From positions 883,458-947,457 of the forward strand of contig VSDK01024160.1 in NCBI GenBank assembly GCA_009767595.1: DNA of 64,000 nucleotides, written 5' to 3'. Under the pieces are notes generated by a model. The model was not told the origin of the DNA. It saw only the letters and a program-made list of their open reading frames with translations, and did not search any database. Below, piece after piece: positions 22,799 through 34,141 of this stretch; the first letter of the stretch is position 1; each line of letters opens with the position of its first letter. The position numbers and the translations under genes are program-made. The stretch is from Symbiodinium kawagutii (taxonomy: Eukaryota > Sar > Dinophyceae > Suessiales > Symbiodiniaceae).

Positions 22799-24209
22799 AT
22801 GGATGCCATAATAGTCCAAAAGGCAGTAGCGTTGCCCAATGGACCAAATGGAGGACCTTTGTACGAACTGGCACTGAAACTGAGTGACAAGGTGGCTGCT
22901 CTGGAAGAGCAAGCTCTTCTGCTTCAGGAAGAGCGNNNNNNNNNNNGAGCGTTACGCGCTCCAGGTTGAGAATGCCGTGCTTCTCGAAGAGCAAAACCAT
23001 CGACGCGAGGAGGCCCAAGTGTTGCAGGAACAGCGGGGCCAGAAACAGCAACATGTGGAGAGCCTCCAGGAACAGCTGGAAGCCATGCAGGAGGCTAATC
23101 GGGTGCTGCACGAACAGCATCGGCACCACAGCTGGTCTTCGCATGTGGAGAAGAGCCAATTGACACAGGCTCACGAAGGAAAGGTCAATGAGGTCGCTTC
23201 CTTGAAGGAGAAACTGGAGGTTGCATTTCGTGAAAACGCGCAGTTGCGGGCTGAATTGGAATCATTGACGTCCAGCAAAATGCAGACGGAGCATTCTCAC
23301 AGAGGTTTGGAAGCGAATCTGGCCACGGTGAACAAAGATTTGGAGCACCGGGTCAGCAGACAGGCGACCTTGGAAGAACACGCCATAGGCCTGCAGCGGC
23401 AGTTGGAAAAGCTGGAAGCAGAGAAGCTTCGAGCGGAACATCTCATCAGCAGCCAACACGTGGAGCTGATGGCGTTGCAGAAGTTGCATGCGGATCTGCA
23501 CACCGAGAAGGCTCAGAACCAATCTTTGCGGCAGAAGATGGAGACGTTGGACGTGACCTTCACGAAGACTCAAGAGGAGAAGGAAGAGCTTGAAAAAATG
23601 GTGAGTTCGCTTCATTCTGAGTGTGCCAAAGTGCGCACGCAACGGGATTCCCTGAGCGCAGAGGTGCCACACCTGAAAGCATCTCTTCAACAGCAGGAGA
23701 GTCTCTTGAAGGAACAAGAACACGAGGTCTCGCAGTTGCAGAACAAGTTGAAGAGCCTTCACAAGACCAACGGAGTGTTGGACAAAGAGGCTAAGCATAT
23801 GACGTACACCTTGCAGAGAGTGCAGGAGGAAAAGAAACACGTCGAACAGGTTGGACTTTCACTCCGAGCTGAGCGGCAGCAGTTGCTCGAGGCGTTGGAG
23901 AAGCTTCGGCAGAGCAAGGCAGAGAGCCATGCAAGACTGAATTCTGCTGCCAGTGAGAGCAGCGTTTTACAGGCACGCTGCCAGCAGATGCACACAGAGC
24001 GTGAGCAGTTGCAGCTGCGGCTTCAGCAGTCTCTGTCTGAGTCTGCAGCTTTGAGGAGTCAGTTGGTTGGTATGGAGAAGATGGTCCAAGAGTATGCGGA
24101 TGAGATCTCCGTACTAAAGGTCAAATCATTGCAGGTGTCGCAAGAAAAGGAGGCTGAAAAACACACAGCACCAGCAGCAAGACCTGGAATGTCGCCTGGA
24201 GCTTTGTGA
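22799..24209 (+). CDS. Long coiled-coil protein, interrupted by an assembly gap
   Basis: Upstream of the gap the coding frame starts at ATG 22799 and reads a short globular start followed by heptads (DKVAALEEQALLLQEE). Downstream, from 22947, about 420 codons form an almost continuous coiled coil rich in Glu, Gln, Leu, Lys and Arg (for example AVLLEEQNHRREEAQVLQEQ). There is no transmembrane segment and no motor or catalytic motif. The two halves are in different frames, so the true gap length is not the 11 Ns shown. The frame ends at TGA 24209. Just before, the sequence is heptad-like in the next frame (QHQQQDLECRLELCD), so the real C-terminus probably extends to about 24300 and a 1-nt indel lies in the A run near 24157. 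A filament, centrosomal or golgin-like scaffold role is possible but not shown. Confidence 0.75.
22936..22946. other. Assembly gap (11 N)
   Basis: Both flanks carry GAGCG (…GAAGAGCG / GAGCGTTACG). This is what a collapsed repeat of heptad-coding units would look like. Confidence 0.95.
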
Positions 24210-24568
24210 CATTGTGATGCTGTCACCTGGTGATGAGTTAAGCTGTCCAAAGAAAGACAGTCAGCAGAAAGCCTCAGAAAGCTGGCCAAGTTGTGCTTGA
24301 AAAAACAAACAAGACGGCTATCCCATCCCAAACTGTGCCTATATTGGAGCTGGCCTTGGGACGTTCTGATCAAGGCAGTCAAAACTTGATGATAGCACAT
24401 TATAGTGAGGCCCTGTGTTTCGTTTCCTTTGGTCGCCAACATGGGTGCTGAAGCTCCAGCGATGCCAATGGAAATACCATGGGTATACCATGGGTTTAGC
24501 CGGTTAGTAAGTTAGCTTTATCTCGGCATAGCCTGGGAGACTACCACTGTGGGAACTCCCGGATCTCA

Positions 24569-24691
24569 CATGGCTGTGGGTCAAAACCCTTAGTACCCCG
24601 GCTTCCCCCATCATTAACCATTGTTTCCCACTACTATTGTTGGTCATTATCCCTAATGATTGGTTGATTAATATTGACCCATATCCACATG
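24569..24691 (+). repeat. MITE-like element, family A, copy 4
   Basis: Ends CATGGCTGTGGGTCAAAA and TTGACCCATATCCACATG; the terminal inverted repeat has matched changes relative to other copies. Confidence 0.8.
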
Positions 24692-25034
24692 TTCAAAGGT
24701 CTCCGATGACCAGCAGTTGGCCCTGCGGCTCAGGTTATTGAGCCTTCAAATGACCCACCTGGGCCCGGGACACAGCGATCCGGGGGACTGCATGGACGCT
24801 GCGGATTGGCCAGGGCCTCTCCCTGATACCCACCCCCTGTCACAGCCTAGATGTACAGATGTGTGATTTGCTTCAAGTTTGCAGGCTTTTTGGGGGCTGC
24901 AGCAAGTAATTGCGGAGCATTAGCGGTGGCAAATGATCTTGGTCAATGAGGATCCATATTAGCAACCCACACTAAGCCCCCCCATATTGGATAGTAAATC
25001 TCCAACTGTTCAGCTGCTGATACTGATGGTTGTG

Positions 25035-25153
25035 TTGCTGTGGGTCAAAACCCCGTACCCCTGGTTCCCCTATCATTAATCATTGTTTTCCCTCATTATT
25101 GGTTGGTCACTATCCACTATTATTGGTTGGTTAATATTGACCCATAGCCATTT
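25035..25153 (+). repeat. MITE-like element, family A, copy 5
   Basis: GCTGTGGGTCAAAACCCCGT at the left and TTGACCCATAGCCAT at the right, with the full CCCCTGGTTCCCCTATCATT core. Confidence 0.8.
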
Positions 25154-25287
25154 GGATCTAGCTGCTGATTCAACCGGTTTTATGGCGATCAATCTTTGAT
25201 CGCCGGGAAGTCCTCTTCAAGTCAGGTCCAAAACAGGTCTTGGATGAGCGCGATGTGTGGGCCTTGGTGGAGCTTTTTGGAAGTGGA

Positions 25288-25380
25288 TGTTTCTCAAAAT
25301 GGGGGACCCAAAAATGGCTGGTTTATTACTACAAATGACTAATAATGGATGATTGGTGGTATCCCTATTTTGAGAAACCA
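25288..25380. repeat. MITE-like element, family B, copy 3
   Basis: TGTTTCTCAAAATGGGGGAC and TATCCCTATTTTGAGAAACC form the terminal inverted repeat; about 93 bp, same size as the copy at 6738. Confidence 0.75.
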
Positions 25381-26082
25381 CCAAGTTGGAAAACTTAGCA
25401 TGACTGATTGGCAGGTGATCTACCAAAGCACGGCTGATTGGCAGGTGAACTACCTAAGTACTCTAGCTTTTCATCGGCGACCGAAGCATGTGCAATGAAA
25501 TGTGCTTTCAAATTAGATCCAGCGTGGTTTTTGTGCTTTTTCATTTAACCATAATGAACTAAGATCTTTTTTAGTGAAAAAGTTAATGAGTTTTGGTAAT
25601 ATCCTTTGCCCATCAAACAGCTGGGATTTGATGGTCAGCTGCTTGCCCATCGCTGCTTTAACCACAGCACAAACTCGGGGTCAGAATTTCCCGCTGAACA
25701 CCAAACGCATCCCAAAGATGCAGATCTGTAGTTTGTGTGTGTGTGTGTCTTACTTGCTTTTAAAATTTACCCTTCACCATTGTTTACCCAGCTTCAACCT
25801 GCTGCTATGTCGAAAATCGTCTTGGCAAGAACCACCATCAAGCTTTGCGTTCCAGCGGGGGCTCCAGACACAGGGGAAAAGACTTCTTAACGTTTCATCT
25901 AAAATTGATATTGCAATATCGCCAAAAAAGCGTTTTCTGTCTCTTGTCTCAATCCAACTGGCTGTTGATTGGGAGGGAGTTGCTGGAGGGGTGTCCCTAC
26001 AGGCCCTTTTAATGGGGGAGCGAGGCCAGGAGCGGCTCCCAGGAGTAATCGAATGGGATAGGCAACCACCACGATTCATTGG

Positions 26083-26206
26083 TTGCTGCGGCCTCAGGAT
26101 CCCAGCGATCAACCAAGCAAAGAGCCAGAACCCCAGAGTGGTCGATGCCTGTGGTCGAAACAACGGTGGGTCGCGAAAGCTGGTGGTGGAGCCAGGCCAG
26201 AAGCCA
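26083..26206 (+). CDS. Candidate hydrophilic exon
   Basis: Reads LRPQDPSDQPSKEPEPQSGR followed by a Trp-containing basic stretch and GGGARPEAR. It may be left at the boundary before GGTATCC. A longer frame over the same region (25574-26239) is less natural and crosses a GT run. Unidentified. Confidence 0.33.
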
Positions 26207-26552
26207 GGGGTATCCGTAGATATCCCTATACTGTTCTAACGGGGGAGCGGTATGCAGCTACCGGGTTCTAACCAAATGGTAGGTTGGTGATGGTTAACTC
26301 AATGATTCATGATGGTTTTACAGTGGCTGTGGCTGGGCAATAGCTAACGATCATTCAGAACGTCGGTCAAAGATCGGCTGTACGATTGATCGCAATCAGG
26401 GCAAGCTTTGGATCTCCCGTCCTCAGCTTGCAAGAATGAGCATTCACCACATCATTCCTGAACAAGTCGTCATCCCAACATGGCAACCTACAGTCACAAT
26501 TCGTTGATTCTCCTGGTCACCCGTGGAGCGCCGTGGTTCGGGGAGGTCCATC

Positions 26553-26655
26553 CCACCATCCCAGGGCCATCCCACCATCCCAGGGCCATCCCAGGTCTCC
26601 AAGGCGTCCCCATGGCATCCCATGGCATCGCATGGCATCCCATGGCGGCCCCAGG
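26553..26655. repeat. Short tandem repeats (CCATCCCAGGG and CCCATGGCAT units)
   Basis: Two adjacent minisatellite-like tracts of about 10-11 bp units. They account for the repetitive His/Pro-rich ORFs here. Confidence 0.8.
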
Positions 26656-27722
26656 CTCTTCTTGGGCGACACTCATCCGAGCCCCAACGGCTTAGGCTAC
26701 GCGCCCGGGATCTCAACCGGCAGCTGCTCCTGGGAAGGCCCTGGCAGCCATGGTGGGACCCATGGGGACCCACTCAGGCGCCGCGATGGAAAGCAACACC
26801 AGGTGGGGCTGCGCCCGTGCTTGCTGCGGCATGTAAACAGTCTGGAGATTAAGACATTTAAAGACACGATTCTTTGACAGAATGATGATGGTGATCATGG
26901 TAGTATCATGAGAATTATCATGATGTGACTACGGAGTCGGGTGACGCATGGTCCGCTTGGAGTTTAACAATGTTATCCAACACTTTGCATGCTTCTTGAT
27001 GTGTTCTTCTGCATCATTTGAGTTCGTTGGTGTCTGCAGCAATCAAACATCCTTTACAGACATGAGGTGCCCGGAGAGAGCCAGCTGTCCTTGATTTTTT
27101 GCTGATTGATTTGTGTTAACTACCTCGCCGGAAACCCCAGAATTAAACACCAGGTACCCAAGATTCAATGATCAAAAAATAGTGATTGGGACCCACTTGT
27201 GTCGGCCACTTCTGAGAAACTTGGGGAGTAGATGGTACCTGGGGGATCTTTGAGCTGCCGCGAAAGGCAGTGTGGGATGCCACAGGGAGCCTGCAGGGAT
27301 GAAAAGGGGCAAGGGAAAGTTGTACGCCTGCGCATTTGTTGACTGAAGACTTCTTTGCTCAGAGGATGGAGCATGATGGAGCCCTCATTGCCAGTCAAAG
27401 TGCAGCAGAGGAAGTAATTAGGCACTCCATCAGACCATGGTCATTGTTCGGGCCATGGATTGATAGGCAACCTAGTTCTTTGCATGCAAACTGCACCTGA
27501 CAACTCAGCAAGAAGCTCCTCCGACATGGGAAAGAAATGAGAACACATGTGATTGGTGCTTTGAGGTTATACACCTGGGATTCGCCATCAGCATAGCTAA
27601 AGATGATCACTAGATCAGTTGAATCAAGCCCACCAGTTACATCTCAAGTGGACAGTGTTTCCGGAATGTCCACTTTGGCGCTGTCCAGCCATAGCTTTGG
27701 CTGCTAACCTGGCATCATGCAG

Positions 27723-28012
27723 GATTTGTTGCATCAGTTGGCTTCCCTGGCAGATGCCGAAGATGTTCTCCAACATCAACTGGAGGCTGGAGCCGACGTC
27801 AATGCCACCAACACCATGGGTGAAACACCGCTGCTCTCCCTGTTGAGAGCTGAAGCGTCGGGTTCCAAGCAGAAGCTGCTTAAAGAACTGCTGGCGGCAC
27901 GGGCAGATGTGAACCTTGGTGACATGATGGGCGAGACACCGCTCATGGAGGCCGCCTGCTTGGGAGATCACTCGTTGAGCCTCCTGCTGCTCCAGTCCAG
28001 GGCGGATCTTCA
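27723..28012 (+). CDS. Ankyrin-repeat exon
   Basis: Entered at CATGCAG|GAT in phase 0. It encodes two ankyrin repeats with the usual signatures: EAGADVNATNTMGETPLLSL, then a helix pair, then ARADVNLGDMMGETPLMEAA and a last helix ending SRADLQ. Ankyrin repeats are protein-protein binding scaffolds. The exon probably ends at a GC donor at 28013 because the frame loses ankyrin character straight afterwards. The upstream exon is not found. It may be the N-terminal part of the SAP-module gene that follows on the same strand, or a separate gene. Confidence 0.8.
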
Positions 28013-28278
28013 GCAAAGCACCATGGTGGAGAGTGGATACCTGTGGATACCCTGGAGGGCGATGAAATTGACCAGCTCACCCTCACCAGCGAAACAACTA
28101 CTTCGTGATAAAGATAGGTAGGTGATATTTGTGATGTGTGGATTTCTGCAGTGTATACGCGGTTCGAATTCGCATCTGAGATTTCTTTCAAAGAGCCATC
28201 TCTCGGGATGTATTTGGGGAGGAGGGATGTGGCTGCAGCAAAGCGGGTCATGTGACACTTCCCATTGCCTGAGGTAAT

Positions 28279-28419
28279 ATGCAAAATCAGCGCGCAGAAG
28301 ACCTTGCCAAAGCAGCAAACTTTCCGGACCTTGCGAAGCTTCTAGGCAGGGGCCTTGATTTTGATGGCCTTCTCGTGCGCTTGACCACTGCCAAGATGGA
28401 GCTATGGCTGTTGCAGTAG
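28279..28419 (+). CDS. Possible further ankyrin-like exon
   Basis: Frame reading RAEDLAKAANFPDLAKLLGR, matching the helix 1-helix 2 part of an ankyrin repeat, about 270 bp after the previous exon. The exon ends before the TAG at 28417. The acceptor is ambiguous (AATCAG|CGC or GCGCAG|AA). Confidence 0.4.
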   Translation: MQNQRAEDLAKAANFPDLAKLLGRGLDFDGLLVRLTTAKMELWLLQ

Positions 28420-28883
28420 GGGTGGTCATGTTGAGGTCAGTCATAAGCCATGAGGAGGTTGCATGAACATGCTTGAACATGGCCAAAACACCAGAAACAT
28501 GCGCTTTCACGCTTACGATAGGCGTTTTAGTTTCATGGGACATCATGGGGCTGAAGTTGTTTGATGCCTCCAGATTACCAATATGAAAAAAGCACCACCA
28601 CTTGACTGACTGTTGAAGAATCCATGATCATGCATAAGCTGCTGCCGAAATGATCTTATTTTTCTCTGACTGAAATACAATGACCACAAATATGCGCGCT
28701 CATCACACCAACAGCTACACACAAATACTAGTCAACATGTCCCAGTCCTATTTAACCAAATAGCTGGACCATTTCGCTTCTGAATGAGTTAATCGCCACA
28801 TAAATCATGGATAACCACAGTGCCTTGCATGGTTTGTGGTACGCCCAGGGCCCCACTGGAGCCCCTCCCTGGGTGCCTTCCAG

Positions 28884-29083
28884 GTACCTTCACCTGGGAT
28901 GACGCCGCTGACCCCGAGCCCGAGCCCACACGGGCCGAGCCCCGGGCGCGGCCGTCCCGGGGGCCGCCGGCGCTGCGCCGGCGCTGCGAGGAGAACGACG
29001 TGCCGTTGAAGCTCCTGGGGCAGTTGGCTGCGGCGGATGTGCTCAAGGAGATCCCAGGATGCAGCGGCTCTGAAGATGGATGA
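28884..29083 (+). CDS. SAP-module exon 1
   Basis: After a TTCCAG acceptor: Trp/Asp start, a Pro/Glu/Arg linker, then the module LRRRCEENDVPLKLLGQLAA followed by ADVLKE. Third positions are strongly GC-rich. The open frame runs to TGA 29083, but the exon probably ends at AAGGA|GATC (GA donor, about 29050), leaving two bases that pair with the G opening the next exon. Confidence 0.65.
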
Positions 29084-29099
29084 GGTTGTTGCTGGTGGT

Positions 29100-30190
29100 G
29101 GTTTTGTTGGTGCCGTTTTTTTTTTGATCAGGATGAAAGATACGTGGTAATGATTGTATATGTTGGAAAAAACGTATGGTTTCAATGTGGTTTGCACAAA
29201 TGTATACTTAATTATACTTAATTAATAAATCAATAGATTATATTCAAAAATGTATATTTATATTTGGGAGCATGAGTGATTGTGAATGATTAGTCTCATT
29301 CATGTTCTCATCATTCATGATCAGTTTTTGTTACACATGTGCGTTCTTTCTCTCTTTCTGTGTGTGTGTGTGTGTGTGCATGTCCTCGAGGTGATATGTT
29401 GCATGTTCTGAGCCTATCTGGTGGATAGCTGACAATCTTGCAAATCCTTGCCCAAGACGCGCAGGCCTGCTAAAGAACGAACCAGTAGAACCCAGTTGGG
29501 TTCATAGTGATTGATAGTGGTTAACGGTGATTGATAGTGGTCAAGGGTGGTTAATTAATAATGGTTATTAGCTTATAGCTCAATAATGTGAATAATGGTG
29601 GCAAATGATGGTTAAGTAGTGGTTAATTGGATTCATAGCAACTGAAGGTTCAAAGCTTTCGGAATATCATGGTCAACCTGTAGATTCGTGTTGCAAAAGT
29701 GGTGGGCTCCGCAGCGGTGAGCTTGTTTTCAAGGCTTTTGGTTGACGAGGCCGGCTCGTGGTTTCATAGGGATTGATAAGGATATTGTAGGGGTTATGTT
29801 ATGACATGCTATAGCATGTTTTCACATGCCACAGGCATTCACAATGGTTAAGAATAGGGAATTATAACACTTTTAGAGATTGATTAATTTGGGGTGACAA
29901 GATTGGATTGATTTCCCTATTCTTTTGTGTGATGAATGAACCGGATAGCTCAATAATTCTGCATTAAATTGGTTGGGTGAGGGCGTGGGGTTCTTGGGAG
30001 ATATTAACAAGCACCAATTGTTGCTGTTGTGTCACGTTCAATGGAGATCCACCCGCAAAAAACCCCCAATTTTCCAGGCAGATCACCACAGAATGAGTCA
30101 ACTGATGCTACCGGAAAGCCCCTTCTTGTTGGTGCTTCAAAGCAGCCGGGTCTCATCGATTCACCCAGTAGATCCACTGCTTGGGGCGCC
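29100..30190. other. Intronic or intergenic stretch
   Basis: AT-rich DNA with a TG microsatellite (29358-29378) and a GGTTAATGG-type tract (29510-29650). No exon seen. Confidence 0.5.
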
Positions 30191-30193
30191 CAG

Positions 30194-30309
30194 GATGGAC
30201 CGTTGGCAGCAGATGCCCTTGGCCGAGCTGCGCAGGGAGGCTGAAGCACAGGGCATGTCCGAGCTGCAGGGCGTCTCCAAGGAGGACTTGGAGCTGAGAC
30301 TGCGTCTTG
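30194..30309 (+). CDS. SAP-module exon 2
   Basis: Clear acceptor (GCGCCCAG|G) and donor (CTTG|GTGACG). Encodes a complete SAP-like motif: MPLAELRREAEAQGMSELQG then SKEDLELRLRL. Phase 1 at its end, matching the two bases that open the exon at 32153. Confidence 0.75.
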
Positions 30310-30344
30310 GTGACGGCTGTGGCTTCGGTGGCTACAGTGATGAT

Positions 30345-30600
30345 AGTCTGGCTGGTGGTTTCAACATGTTTCAACCATTCTTTTGTAGGGGGAGAATGAT
30401 CAACAATGATATGATGAAACAACCGGGCCAACAGTTCGCCCTCAGCCTTAGCTGAACCTTCGGGATGGCGATGGAGAGAGAGATGGTGAAACAATTGCTG
30501 GTTGGTGGGTTGATTGACATTTTTCGTCACTAGTAATGATTGACCAATGGTTGGTTGACGAATAGTTTTCATAGGGGTGGTTCAACCACCAACCAGTAGT
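30345..30600. repeat. Intronic inverted-repeat element, family E
   Basis: GCTGGTGGTTTCAAC at the left and GGTGGTTCAACCACCAACCA at the right. Related pieces lie at 12900, 47100, 49308 and 54003. Confidence 0.5.
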
Positions 30601-31982
30601 AATTAGACAGAATAGTAGCAGTAGTACCAACACAGGCAGTAGTTCCAATAGTGGCAGTTGGTAAAACACAGCTCTGATGATGCAAGATGATCAGCCTGTG
30701 TTGGCTTGTCAAACTGAATGATGAATCATTACATGAATGACCCAACATGCTGGCCCAGGACTCATACCCCCGGTATTTCCTGCAAAGTTGACAAGTTAGT
30801 GGGAAGATAGGTCGCAAAAAAAATGGTCAGAATCAACCGTCACCTCCAACTGTGACCATTGCGGAAGTTGTGAGGATGAGCCGAACTGGACCCCGAACCT
30901 TGGGGCCGGATACCTCCTATGAATTACGAAGCGTTTAAGGGTTGATGATTCTGAGTTCGATTTGGAATTGGTGGGCCTGATTGGGCCCGTTGGGCAGTTT
31001 GACTTTATATTGCCATGATCTGTGGAGTTTGGGTCCTGCGCTGCCTCATGTGTTAGATGACAGTTGATGCTTCAGTATCTACACCTGAAGTCAGCCCCCA
31101 CACGCCCTGGAACCTTAGGAGACTTTACATTTTAGGGCCAGGGAACAGGAATTGGCCGGTGGTAGGTGAGCTTGTGATCTGAACAACTTTCGCTGGAGAC
31201 ATAACCATGGTTGCACCCAAGTAGATGAAATCAATGTGGTTGCTTGGGCGGAGTACCGCCACTTAGCCCATGTAGAACTGCAGCTGTAGCTTAGCATTGT
31301 ACAAATGGGGGAACTGGGTCATCAATCTGTGGATCTGAACCGGGATGAATCGCCTGAGCATTTGAGTACATTCCCTGATGATTGTTGATAAACAACAATC
31401 AGTTAAACAAATTAGCAACTAGCTGCTTCTTGATGAGTTGGTTGTTGATTATTGTCCGCCAATGACCGACGCCTAACACGGAGAATCAATGTGGGATCGG
31501 GAGCTATGCAATGAGCAAGGGATGATGGCTATCCCTAATCAAGTCTTTTGGTGAACGGATAGGGTGCAGGGTTGTGGCCCATGACCATTTGTGAAGCCAG
31601 CAAGGAAGACCCTGCGACTTTGGCGCTTGTTGCCCTTGCAAGCTTTGCACCTTGGAGTTGCCCTTGCCACATGTTGCAGTGTTTGTTTCCGGGCTTGGCA
31701 GGTTGACCCTCGAGATGCATATGAGCCAGAGAAAATTATAGGCAATTGCGTTTAGCTTTAGCGATACATGGAGACGTGTTTTGTCGATTTTATTCGAAAA
31801 AACGACAGGGGACGGCCGAGAAACGAAGATGGGGGGGTGTTCAAAAAAATGTGTGAAGACACCTTACTCAGATCTTTTGGAGGCTGCCTATACACTTGTG
31901 ACACTTTCGCAGCACAGGATCTTGTTTTGGTTTTTGCGTGCACATTTGTGAGTTTGCATACTTGCGCGTTTCCGTTTGTTTC

Positions 31983-31993
31983 TATTTTTTTAT

Positions 31994-32021
<28 letters not shown>
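31983..32021. repeat. (TC)n tract
   Basis: Pyrimidine dinucleotide run about 130 bp before the next exon's acceptor. Confidence 0.85.
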
Positions 32022-32025
<4 letters not shown>

Positions 32026-32152
32026 TTGTCCGTATGGGAGATGGCACCCTCTTGGGCCCCCCATCCTTCGGCAGTGTGGCGATCTCATCTTTCAAAGTTT
32101 CTTTGAACAAGTTGTATCAGATTCTTTTAGCTTTCTCGGCGCTTTTTGCCAG

Positions 32153-32337
32153 GGCTGAGCAGGCTGCGCTGGTCGCAGCTAAGGCAAGATGAGTGTCGCG
32201 ACAGGGCATCCCGAGTGGTTCAGCAAATGTCCTCCGATACGGTGCTGTCACGGGAGGAACTCATCGAAGCGCTCTGCGTCGCCACTTGGGGTGGCCTTAC
32301 CAAGAGCCAACTCATCAGCAAGAGGCCACCGGAGGGG
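32153..32337 (+). CDS. SAP-array exon 3
   Basis: Acceptor TTTGCCAG|GG. Encodes a basic helix (LRQDECRDRASRVVQQMSSD) and a second helix pair VLSREELIEALCVATWGG. The module is divergent. Likely donor GG|GTCAAATGG. An internal alternative acceptor (TCGCAG|CTA) keeps the frame. Confidence 0.55.
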
Positions 32338-32449
32338 TCAAATGGACCAGCCTACAGATTGTCTACAGTCAGGGTGCGAGACGAACTATGGGATACCCTA
32401 ATTATACCTAACTTACCTAAGTTTTATTCTCCTCTCCTGGTCAGGTTTT

Positions 32450-33245
32450 GATGGCAGGAGCCAGCTTGAAGTTTGTATGTTTGTGTCCTTGCTCTTGTTC
32501 TGGTTGCGCTGACTGTTTGTTGGTATTAGATGTTTCTTGTTGGGCTATGATTGTTTTTCATTAACTATGGGTTGTTGGTCTTTATTGATTTGCTGTTCAC
32601 GTGGTTTACAGAAGTGTTGCTTTTTTGGCGTTTCCAATGTAGCCGCTCTCTTTTTATTTTGTTTCACTTGTTGGCTGCTGCAGTTGTCGTAGTGTTGCGA
32701 TTGTTGATCTTGGTTGATCATTGGTTGTATTTTGCTGCGCCGCTGCTCCTGCTAATGTTGCTCTCGTATCTTGTTCTTTCGTGTTGGTTGCGCGTGTGTG
32801 TGTTGTGTGTGTGCCCATGTTGTGTCATTTGGTATGTTTGCATTTTGTGTGTTCTTTGTTTATTTTTGTGTCGTTGTAGTAGTGAGTAGTGATGGTAGTA
32901 TACCGTATGTCTTGTGGTTGATGGGCTTTCTGTTCATTGTCCACTGATCTTTTTGGGTGTTCTTGCATGTTCTTACATTTTTTCTGGTACCTAGCGTGCT
33001 TGATTGCTTTTGCGTCGCTGCTGTTGCTCATGTTTTTCTTCTTGTTGCTGCTTCCCCATTTTACTACACTATTTTGGTTTTTCTTCTGTGTTGCTTTTGG
33101 ATCTGTTAGTCGCTATGTCTGTTGGATTTTGAACCTGCTGGTTGTGGGAAAAACCTGTGTGCGCTTTGCTTTCTTGGTGGGCACCACTGTGATGGTCACA
33201 GAGGATAGTGGAGAACATGTTGCTGCTGTTGGGATGTTTTGACTG
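32450..33245. other. T/G-skewed intronic block
   Basis: About 800 bp in which the plus strand is very rich in T and G (many TTGTTG, GTTGCT words). It yields long hydrophobic ORFs in two frames that look compositional rather than coding. No organelle gene could be recognised. Confidence 0.5.
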
Positions 33246-33401
33246 GAAATGTCAGGACCACTCGCTTTCAGGTATGGAACGAAATATGGCTATCAGTGCA
33301 GCATTGCATAAAGATTTATGAAGTGTTGTCTAGTCATTCGAGCGCTATGGGACCACCCAACTAGTTTTTTGTGTCTAAGGGCGTGGTGCTGTACCCCAGA
33401 G

Positions 33402-33532
33402 ATCTATTTGGCTTTGGCGATCCAATTTATCACCAGAAATCTCGCGTCAAAGGTGTGCCGAGCGTGGCATCCCCGATGACAAGCTGCAAGACCGAGCTCG
33501 CGCCGAGCACATCTTGAACGAGTTTGAACCTG
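33402..33532 (+). CDS. SAP-module exon 4
   Basis: Encodes LSPEISRQRCAERGIPDDKL followed by a second helix (RARAEHILNEF). Acceptor CCAGAG|A fits the phase left by exon 3. The end is at TTT|GAACC (GA donor) or CCTG|GTCAAA. Confidence 0.6.
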
Positions 33533-34006
33533 GTCAAAGAATGTGAATGGGTTTTAGTACTTCCACTATGCCTACTGGAATCTACCCCCAAAAAAGGTAT
33601 CTTACAATTTTGAGGTCCCCTCTTCTAAGGGGGTAGAGATCTTCCACTCCAATTTTGTTGAACTACTTTCCTGGACGCGCGCGAACGTGGGCGTCTGGAA
33701 ACTGATACTGATACCTTTGGTTAATTGCCGTTGAAAAAATGATTGCCTGGTGCAGTTGAATTTGCCTGCCCAACGTGGAAAATCATCTCTGTTTGGATGG
33801 GTGCGCCATGTAATTAGTTTGCGATTTAGTATATATGTTATTTGCCCAAGTATGGGACACTTACCCTTGGGAGAGATTGGGCGAGATTTTTCCGGCAATG
33901 GCAAATCACCTCTTTACAGCTGATTTCCTAAGGTTTTCCCACAAAACATGGTGTTTTCTCCAGCTATCCACTGGTGATCTACCCCTGTTGCAACGCACTT
34001 CCCTAG

Positions 34007-34141
34007 GAGCGTTTGGAGCAGCTTCCGTTGCCCGAGCTGACGGCTCTTTACAAGGCCCGCGGCTTTGCATACGTGGAGGAGCTGCAACGGGAGGTGTTGA
34101 TCCGGGATCTGAAGGAGCACCTGGGCTGCAGCGGCCCTTGA
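34007..34141 (+). CDS. SAP-module exon 5
   Basis: Acceptor CCCTAG|GAG. 44 codons to TGA: LPLPELTALYKARGFAYVEE then REVLIRDLKEHL. The true end is probably AAGGA|GCAC (GC donor), homologous in position to the AAGGA|GATC end of exon 1. Both exons are followed by a similar TGCAGCGGC string. Confidence 0.68.
   Translation, partial: ERLEQLPLPELTALYKARGFAYVEELQREVLIRDLKEHLGCSGP

Noticed and set aside
23262..23840. 192-codon Leu/Phe-rich minus-strand ORF
   Set aside because: Antisense shadow of the coiled-coil coding sequence (Gln/Glu/Lys codons read backwards give Leu/Phe).
25574..26239. 221-codon ORF
   Set aside because: Crosses a GT microsatellite and has an unnatural composition; a shorter frame at 26083-26206 is more protein-like.
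32551..33242. Two long hydrophobic ORFs resembling membrane or mitochondrial proteins
   Set aside because: They come from a T/G-skewed block; no cytochrome motif or conserved residues were found, and both lie in an intron of the SAP gene.
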